Source: Treponema sp. (lineage in GTDB: Bacteria; Spirochaetota; Spirochaetia; Treponematales; Breznakiellaceae). Taken from it: DNA of 10,923 nt. The notes beneath the pieces were generated by a model. The model was not told the DNA's origin. It was given only the letters and a program-made list of their open reading frames with translations, and did no database searches. The position numbers and the translations under genes are program-made. The stretch spans positions 1 through 10,923 of the forward strand of contig JAISBK010000153.1 of assembly GCA_031266255.1 (NCBI GenBank). The letters are read 5' to 3'. Shown here in pieces: positions 6,705-10,923 of the stretch (positions are counted from its first letter, which is position 1; each line of letters opens with the position of its first letter).

Positions 6705-6766
6705 ACCTATAAAAGTACCTTAGAATAAAAAAAGAACGTACCGATAAGAAAAGATATACCTATAAA
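6705..6766 (+). repeat. Pair of 9-bp direct repeats in the fliS leader
   Basis: ACCTATAAA occurs at 6705-6713 and again at 6758-6766, 53 bp apart (start to start), bracketing the sigma-28-like element. The repeats are short and in AT-rich DNA. They may be chance or binding sites for a regulator of fliS. Confidence 0.35.
6721..6747 (+). promoter_or_regulatory. Sigma-28 (FliA)-like flagellar promoter for fliS
   Basis: TAGA (6721-6724), exactly 15 nt, then ACCGATAA (6740-6747). The sigma-28 consensus is TAAA-N15-GCCGATAA, so this is 3 of 4 plus 7 of 8 at the exact spacing, directly upstream of a flagellar gene. Treponemes have a FliA-type sigma factor and use it for late flagellar genes. Transcription would begin near 6755 and give a leader of about 62 nt. 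Confidence 0.55.
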
Positions 6767-6816
6767 TTTATTAGACGATACCGGTATAGTTTCGATATAT
6801 TATTTGTGGAGGGGAC

Positions 6817-7269
6817 ATGGTGTCGAATAGCAATCCAAATGCATTGTCTATATATCGGGAGACCAAAATCAAGACTGCTGGTCAGGGACAGCTCATCATT
6901 ATGTTGTATAATGAAGCGGTGAAATATCTGGATCAAGGGGTGGATCTCTTAGAGCAGTATACTCAGGAAAAAAATCCGAGTAAGATCGAACAGATAGGGA
7001 AATCTATCCTCAAAAGCCAGGAAATCATCTCTGAATTAATGGTATCCCTGGATTTTGAGGAGGGAGGAGAAATCGCCCAAAACCTCTTTTCCCTGTACAA
7101 TTGGTTTAATCAGGAACTTTTAGAAGTAACGATTAGCCTGGATACACAGCGCCTCATCGGTATTCGGGATATGGTCATTGAACTGCGAGGAGCCTGGGGC
7201 GAAGCGGTCACCAAAACGTCCTTTGAAAGCGGCGTGAAGTCCCGGGCCGGTGTTGATATTACCAGCTAG
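6817..7269 (+). CDS. fliS: Flagellar export chaperone FliS
   Basis: A 150-residue, highly helical, acidic protein of FliS size. FliS binds the C-terminus of flagellin in the cytoplasm, stops premature polymerisation and helps its export. The N-terminal part reads SIYRETKIKTAGQGQLIIML followed by YNEAVKYLDQGVDLL, the typical FliS start with a Tyr-rich first helix and a conserved LxxMLY-type turn. Later comes SQEIISELMVSLDFEEGGEI and LFSLYNWFNQELLEV, matching the family's middle helices with the characteristic LD-x5-G-IA-type turn and LY. GGAGG lies 4 nt before the ATG at 6817. It is followed by a FlgN-like gene after 7 bp, a flagellar chaperone pair. Confidence 0.93.
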   Translation: MVSNSNPNALSIYRETKIKTAGQGQLIIMLYNEAVKYLDQGVDLLEQYTQEKNPSKIEQIGKSILKSQEIISELMVSLDFEEGGEIAQNLFSLYNWFNQELLEVTISLDTQRLIGIRDMVIELRGAWGEAVTKTSFESGVKSRAGVDITS

Positions 7270-7276
7270 GATCAGT

Positions 7277-7795
7277 ATGACCGGGGTATTTCAGGGGCAG
7301 TCCCAGGGTTTCGGGAAGAGAGGGGCGAATTCAGGAGATTTTTCTCCTGTGGACCACGGGTGTGCCCGGGCGCGGTATCTGGGGGAACTCCTGATCGCCC
7401 AACAGACCCGGTTTGGTTTGTATCTTGACGTCCTTGATAAGCAGCAGGAGGCGATTACAAATGGCCGGGGTGAAGAGATCCTCTTCTATGTGGAACTAGA
7501 AGAACAGATTGAAAAGGAACTCTTTTCTATCCAAAAGGTTGTCCTTCCCCTTGAAAAGGGGTACGATGCTGCCTATCCTGCAGACCCCCAACAGGTTGCG
7601 ATTACCGAGCTGAAAGCTGCTCTGGAAGTCTGTAAAAACGAAGTGTTGATCCGGTCAAAACGAAACCGGGAACTGTTGGCAAAACAAATGGGGGAGCTTC
7701 GTGCTCAGATAGAAACCCTTAGGGCAAGCCCCTTGAGAAGAATATCGGTATATGCAAGCACAGGGGTTGCTTCGTGTATTGATATACAGATGTAA
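7277..7795 (+). CDS. FlgN-like flagellar export chaperone
   Basis: A 172-residue, mostly helical protein starting at ATG 7277. The ribosome site AGGA is built from the fliS stop region (TAGGA), 5 nt before the ATG; a TTG at 7250 inside fliS is less likely. The first 30 residues are polar and probably disordered. Two long helices follow, LGELLIAQQTRFGLYLDVLD with KQQEAITNGRGEEILFYVEL, then helices around LKAALEVCKNEVLIRSKRNR and ELLAKQMGELRAQIETLRAS. The layout of an early KQQEAI...GRGEEIL turn and a C-terminal NRELLAKQM...L helix resembles the FlgN family, chaperones for the hook-filament junction proteins FlgK and FlgL. The match is by pattern only, strengthened by the position directly after fliS. 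The alternative is an uncharacterised flagellar coiled-coil protein. Confidence 0.68.
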   Translation: MTGVFQGQSQGFGKRGANSGDFSPVDHGCARARYLGELLIAQQTRFGLYLDVLDKQQEAITNGRGEEILFYVELEEQIEKELFSIQKVVLPLEKGYDAAYPADPQQVAITELKAALEVCKNEVLIRSKRNRELLAKQMGELRAQIETLRASPLRRISVYASTGVASCIDIQM

Positions 7796-7806
7796 GTCAA
7801 GATAAT
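7779..7806 (+). promoter_or_regulatory. Candidate sigma-70 promoter for polA
   Basis: TTGATA (7779-7784, 5 of 6), 16 nt, then GATAAT (7801-7806, 5 of 6). It overlaps the last codons of the FlgN-like gene, whose stop ends at 7795. Transcription would start near 7813, leaving a leader of about 78 nt before polA. This would uncouple the replication gene from the flagellar pair. Confidence 0.55.
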
Positions 7807-7840
7807 TATAAGCAAACGTCAAAGTCCGAGAAACTGGGGT

Positions 7841-7856
7841 GGTAAACCGGTAAACC
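7841..7856 (+). repeat. Tandem 8-bp repeat in the polA leader
   Basis: GGTAAACC is repeated twice in direct contact (7841-7848, 7849-7856), 34 bp before the polA ATG and within the likely untranslated leader. Two copies are too few to call it more than a short tandem duplication or a paired binding site. Confidence 0.5.
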
Positions 7857-7890
7857 CTGAGCATCTTAACAAACAATAAAGAGTATCGTG

Positions 7891-10791
7891 ATGGCATCAA
7901 AAAGCACTGAGCAGCGTAAAGCTCCCTTGTATCTTATAGACGCGTATGGTCTTATCTATCGTTTCTATTTTGCATTTGGAAACCGGCCCTTGCGTAACCC
8001 TGCAGGCCAGAATATTTCAGCCCTGGTGGGGTTTGCCCGAACCTTAGTGAGCCTTTTATATGACGGGGCTCCGGTGGCGGACCAAGCCGGTACGCTCCTT
8101 GATACCCTTCAGAAACCTCGCCGTATGGCAGTGGCCTTTGACTCCCGAACTCCTACGTTCCGGCACAAGATGTACCCAAGATACAAGGCCACGCGGCAGC
8201 ACGCCCCGGAGGATCTCCATGAGCAGGTTCCCCTCATCGAAGAATTCCTGGTATGTTTGGGGGTTCCTGTCTTCCGGGTAAAAGGTTACGAGGCGGATGA
8301 CATCATTGCGACGCTTGCTCGAAAATGTGCGGATGAAAATCGGCACTGTTACATCATTTCCAAAGATAAAGACCTGCTTCAATTGGTGGGTCAGGGTATC
8401 TATGAACTGCGGCCTACGCCAACTAACTCCACAACCGGGAATATCCCCTACGAACTGGTAGGTTCTGTTGAGGTAAAGGCCCAATGGGGAGTAGACCCTG
8501 ACAAGGTGCTGGATCTGCTCTCCCTTACCGGAGACCGATCTGATAATGTGCCGGGGGTTATGGGAATCGGTGAAAAAAACGCGGTAAAACTCATTGCCCG
8601 GTATGGTTCTTTGGATGCAATTTACCAAAACCTTGCGGGTATTGAAGGGGTAATTGGTAAAAAGCTTGCCCAAGGTAAAGAAATGGCCTATTTTTCCAAA
8701 TCCCTCATCACCCTGGATCATACCGTTCCCTTGTTCCGCAATCAGTACGCCGACCTGACGATTGAAGCGCTTTCAGTGGAAAACCTGGACCGTTCTGCCG
8801 GGGCCCGGATGCTCATGCGGGAAGGGATCCGGCAAAGTGCCAAAATCTTGGATCCCAAGGTGGATACATCCGCCCCTGCCGGTGGATTTCCTGAAAAAGC
8901 TGAACCGGTTCAGGAACCGGGAACAGGGTCTGAGCACGATCCTCATGGGACCGCGTCAGGGAAGCAGGAGCTGCTCGTGGATCCAGCGCTCTTGGGTGAG
9001 GGAACCTATCGCGTACTCGTGAACATTGGGGAGCTTGAAGCCCTTTTGGAACAGGTCCGCAGCCAGGGCTTGGTTGCCCTGGATTTTGAGACCGATTCCC
9101 TAGATGCCTGGCACGCCCATCCAGTAGGTATCTCCTTGGCGGTCAACCCTAAGCACGCGGTATATGTTCCCCTGGTTCCCCATGAGGGGATCTCCCCCTT
9201 TCTTCCCCCTGAGCAGGTGCGGGACCGGATCGCATCTTTGTTCGCGGATCCGGCCATGACCATCATTGCCCATAATGCCAAATACGACTACGAAGTTTCC
9301 CGGGCTTGGGGTATACCTCGGTGGCAGTGTCGAATCTGGGATACCATGGTTGCCGCCTGGCTGCTCTATCCTGAACGGAAGAACTATTCCCTGGATTCCC
9401 TGGGGGTTTTCTATTTTAGATACAATCCCCTGGCTTATAAAGACGTGGTACCTAAGGACAGTACCTTTGATAAGGTACCCTTGGAAACCGCGGTCCGGTA
9501 TGCTGCGGAAGATGCGGATCTGTGCATACGGCTGCGGTACTTGCTTGAGCCGATGCTGCAAAACCACGCCGCATCGCTCCAGCTTTTTATGGATCTAGAA
9601 ATGCCGCTGCTTCCCGTTCTGGCGGAAATGGAAGGGGTCGGGATACAGATTCAAGACGATATCCTCAGAGCGTATGGCCTTGAACTATCCGCTGAATTAC
9701 AGCAGATCCAGCATGAAACCTATACACTGGTGGGTCATGAGTTTAATCTGGCTTCTCCCAAACAACTGCAGGAGGTCCTCTTTACCGAACGGAAGCTCAA
9801 ACCGGGCAAGAAGACCAAGACAGGGTATTCTACCGATGTGGAGGTACTGGAAGAGCTGGCGGTAGAGGATCCGGTACCTGCCCTCATCCTTCGTCACCGG
9901 ACCCTGGCCAAGCTCAAATCCACCTACGTGGATACCCTGGCGGATATGGCGGATGCTCAGAGTCGGCTGCACACCTCGTTTGTCCAGACCGGTACGGTAA
10001 CCGGCCGTCTTTCCAGTCGGGACCCGAATTTACAAAACATCCCCATCAGGGATGAAGCGGGCCGTCGGATTCGGGAGGCCTTTATCGCGGGGCCGGGGAA
10101 GGTGCTCATATCCGCGGATTACAACCAAATAGAACTGGTGGTCCTGGCCCACCTCTCGGAAGATGCAAACCTCATCACGGCCTTCAAAGAAGGTAAAGAT
10201 GTCCATGCCCGGACCGCGGCCTTGATTTTCGACATTGATGAAGCCCAGGTCCAGGGGGATCAGCGCCGCATTGCCAAGACCATCAACTTTGGGGTGATGT
10301 ACGGTATGAGCGCCTTTAGGCTGGCCAATGCCTTGGGGATAAACCGCAGCAAGGCTGCCGCCTTTATCGAAGCCTACTTTAAAACCTATGCGGGAATCCG
10401 CTGTTTCATTGATGAACTCATTAAAAAAGCCGAGGAATCAGGGTATGCTACCACCATTTTTGGCCGACAACGGGCTATTCCTGATATTAATTCCCGGAAC
10501 AAGACGGTGAAAGCTGGGGCAGAGCGGGAGGCGGTGAACACCCCTATCCAGGGTTCTGCTGCAGACATCGTCAAAACCGCTATGGTACGGCTTGACCAGC
10601 GGCTCAACGCTGAAAACAGCCCTGCCCGGCTGCTTTTGCAGGTTCATGATGAATTGATCCTAGAAGTTCCCCAGGATTACGCTACAGAAACCGCTCGTTT
10701 GGTTCAGCAGGAGATGGAAGCTGCGGTTACCCTCAAGGTTCCCCTGAGGGTGAGCGTAGAAACCGGTACGCGATGGGGGGATTTTCATTGA
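7891..10791 (+). CDS. polA: DNA polymerase I
   Basis: A 966-residue polymerase I for Okazaki-fragment processing and repair, longer than E. coli's 928. The start is ATG 7891; a GTG lies just before it and the ribosome site (AAAGAG) is weak. The 5' nuclease domain (about 1-310) keeps its acidic residues: Asp17, Asp84, YEADD (Glu134, Asp136, Asp137), DKD (159-161) and GDRSDN (Asp215, Asp218). A linker rich in Pro, Glu and Gly (about 325-370) follows. The proofreading domain is intact: DFETDS (Asp398, Glu400), HNAKYD (Asp466) and YAAED (Tyr537, Asp541). In the polymerase domain, motif A is ADYNQIEL (Asp743), motif B has Arg792, Lys796, Phe800 and Tyr804 in RRIAKTINFGVMYG, and motif C is QVHDE (Asp920, Glu921). 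Residues 58-74 look like an insertion relative to E. coli. Transcribed towards a tRNA gene on the other strand. Confidence 0.98.
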   Translation: MASKSTEQRKAPLYLIDAYGLIYRFYFAFGNRPLRNPAGQNISALVGFARTLVSLLYDGAPVADQAGTLLDTLQKPRRMAVAFDSRTPTFRHKMYPRYKATRQHAPEDLHEQVPLIEEFLVCLGVPVFRVKGYEADDIIATLARKCADENRHCYIISKDKDLLQLVGQGIYELRPTPTNSTTGNIPYELVGSVEVKAQWGVDPDKVLDLLSLTGDRSDNVPGVMGIGEKNAVKLIARYGSLDAIYQNLAGIEGVIGKKLAQGKEMAYFSKSLITLDHTVPLFRNQYADLTIEALSVENLDRSAGARMLMREGIRQSAKILDPKVDTSAPAGGFPEKAEPVQEPGTGSEHDPHGTASGKQELLVDPALLGEGTYRVLVNIGELEALLEQVRSQGLVALDFETDSLDAWHAHPVGISLAVNPKHAVYVPLVPHEGISPFLPPEQVRDRIASLFADPAMTIIAHNAKYDYEVSRAWGIPRWQCRIWDTMVAAWLLYPERKNYSLDSLGVFYFRYNPLAYKDVVPKDSTFDKVPLETAVRYAAEDADLCIRLRYLLEPMLQNHAASLQLFMDLEMPLLPVLAEMEGVGIQIQDDILRAYGLELSAELQQIQHETYTLVGHEFNLASPKQLQEVLFTERKLKPGKKTKTGYSTDVEVLEELAVEDPVPALILRHRTLAKLKSTYVDTLADMADAQSRLHTSFVQTGTVTGRLSSRDPNLQNIPIRDEAGRRIREAFIAGPGKVLISADYNQIELVVLAHLSEDANLITAFKEGKDVHARTAALIFDIDEAQVQGDQRRIAKTINFGVMYGMSAFRLANALGINRSKAAAFIEAYFKTYAGIRCFIDELIKKAEESGYATTIFGRQRAIPDINSRNKTVKAGAEREAVNTPIQGSAADIVKTAMVRLDQRLNAENSPARLLLQVHDELILEVPQDYATETARLVQQEMEAAVTLKVPLRVSVETGTRWGDFH
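10729..10751. other. Strong hairpin inside the 3' end of polA
   Basis: ACCCTCA (10729-10735) and TGAGGGT (10745-10751) form a perfect 7-bp stem with a 9-nt loop that can pair further (GG with CC). It ends 37 nt before the polA stop codon end. There is no T-run on either strand, so it is not an intrinsic terminator. It could protect or process the mRNA end, or simply reflect codon choice. Confidence 0.4.
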
Positions 10792-10800
10792 TTTTCGGTT

Positions 10801-10874
10801 TGGGCGCTAGAGGATTTGAACCTCTGACATCCACGGTGTAAACGTGGCGCTCTAACCAGCTGAGCCAAGCGCCC
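10801..10874 (-). tRNA. tRNA-Val (anticodon UAC)
   Basis: On the minus strand a complete 74-nt cloverleaf folds. The acceptor stem GGGCGCT pairs with AGCGCCC over 7 bp and has discriminator A. The D arm is GCTC/GAGC around AGCTGGTTA. The anticodon stem is CCACG/CGTGG with loop TTTACAC, giving anticodon TAC after the invariant T33, which reads GUA valine codons. The variable region is ATGTC, and the T arm is AGAGG/CCTCT around TTCAAAT. CCA is not encoded (AACC follows), so it must be added after transcription. The 3' end is 9 bp from the polA stop. Confidence 0.97.
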
Positions 10875-10888
10875 CAAGTGTTATTAAG

Positions 10889-10918
10889 AGCTTAACCTAT
10901 ATCTTTCTTACTCGTCAA
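10889..10918 (-). promoter_or_regulatory. Candidate promoter of tRNA-Val
   Basis: On the minus strand TTGACG (10918-10913, 5 of 6) is followed by 18 nt and TAAGCT (10894-10889), which keeps the most conserved TA...T positions of the -10 box only. The start would be near 10882, about 8 nt before the tRNA, a normal short tRNA leader. The weak -10 keeps this tentative. Confidence 0.45.
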
Positions 10919-10923
10919 CCCCC

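Noticed and set aside
7250..7276. TTG at 7250 as start of the FlgN-like gene
   Set aside because: It would overlap the end of fliS without a ribosome site, whereas ATG 7277 has AGGA at 5 nt.
7841..7856. Tandem GGTAAACC considered as a CRISPR or iteron-like array
   Set aside because: Only two contiguous 8-bp copies and no spacers or further copies nearby.
10792..10923. tRNA-flanking DNA checked for an integrase or attachment repeat
   Set aside because: No recombinase gene and no duplicate of the tRNA 3' end were seen in the window.

Overview
The window looks like an ordinary chromosomal stretch of a spirochaete, most likely a Treponema-type bacterium of moderate GC. Support for this comes from the gene set: hprK plus ptsH next to an NtrY/NtrC-type two-component pair, spirochaete-like HprK and PolA proteins, flagellar chaperone genes, and a small glycine- and aromatic-rich exported protein typical of treponemal outer membranes. 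The genus-level assignment is inference from general impression, not from a database comparison.

Left end (1-934), minus strand: the 5' part of a TPR protein gene runs off the window edge. It is preceded by a clear intrinsic terminator, a small predicted outer-membrane beta-barrel gene, and a strong sigma-70-type promoter (TTGACT-N17-TATAGT). That promoter diverges from hprK.

Centre (948-6630), plus strand: five closely spaced genes form a likely operon. They are hprK (HPr kinase/phosphorylase), ptsH (HPr), a membrane histidine kinase of the NtrY/NtrB type, a sigma-54-type response regulator that overlaps it by 4 nt, and holA (DNA polymerase III delta). HPr carries both the catalytic His and the regulatory Ser that HprK would modify, so enzyme and substrate are encoded side by side. 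The two-component genes just downstream suggest carbon or phosphate state and sigma-54 transcription are co-expressed.

Right part (6631-10791), plus strand: an AT-rich 186-bp leader holds candidate sigma-70 and sigma-28-like promoters. It is followed by fliS (flagellin export chaperone) and a FlgN-like chaperone gene 7 nt downstream. A candidate promoter overlapping the end of the FlgN-like gene leads to polA, a full three-domain DNA polymerase I with intact 5' nuclease, proofreading and polymerase motifs.

Right edge, minus strand: tRNA-Val(UAC) faces polA with only 9 bp between their ends.

I see no mobile elements, CRISPR arrays, phage genes or defence systems, and no convincing sign of a novel system. 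The points most worth a second look are the GAFTDA variant in the sigma-54 activator, the sigma-28-like site before fliS, the terminator between the two left-end genes, the divergent hprK promoter region, the PolA insertion and the tight polA/tRNA convergence.
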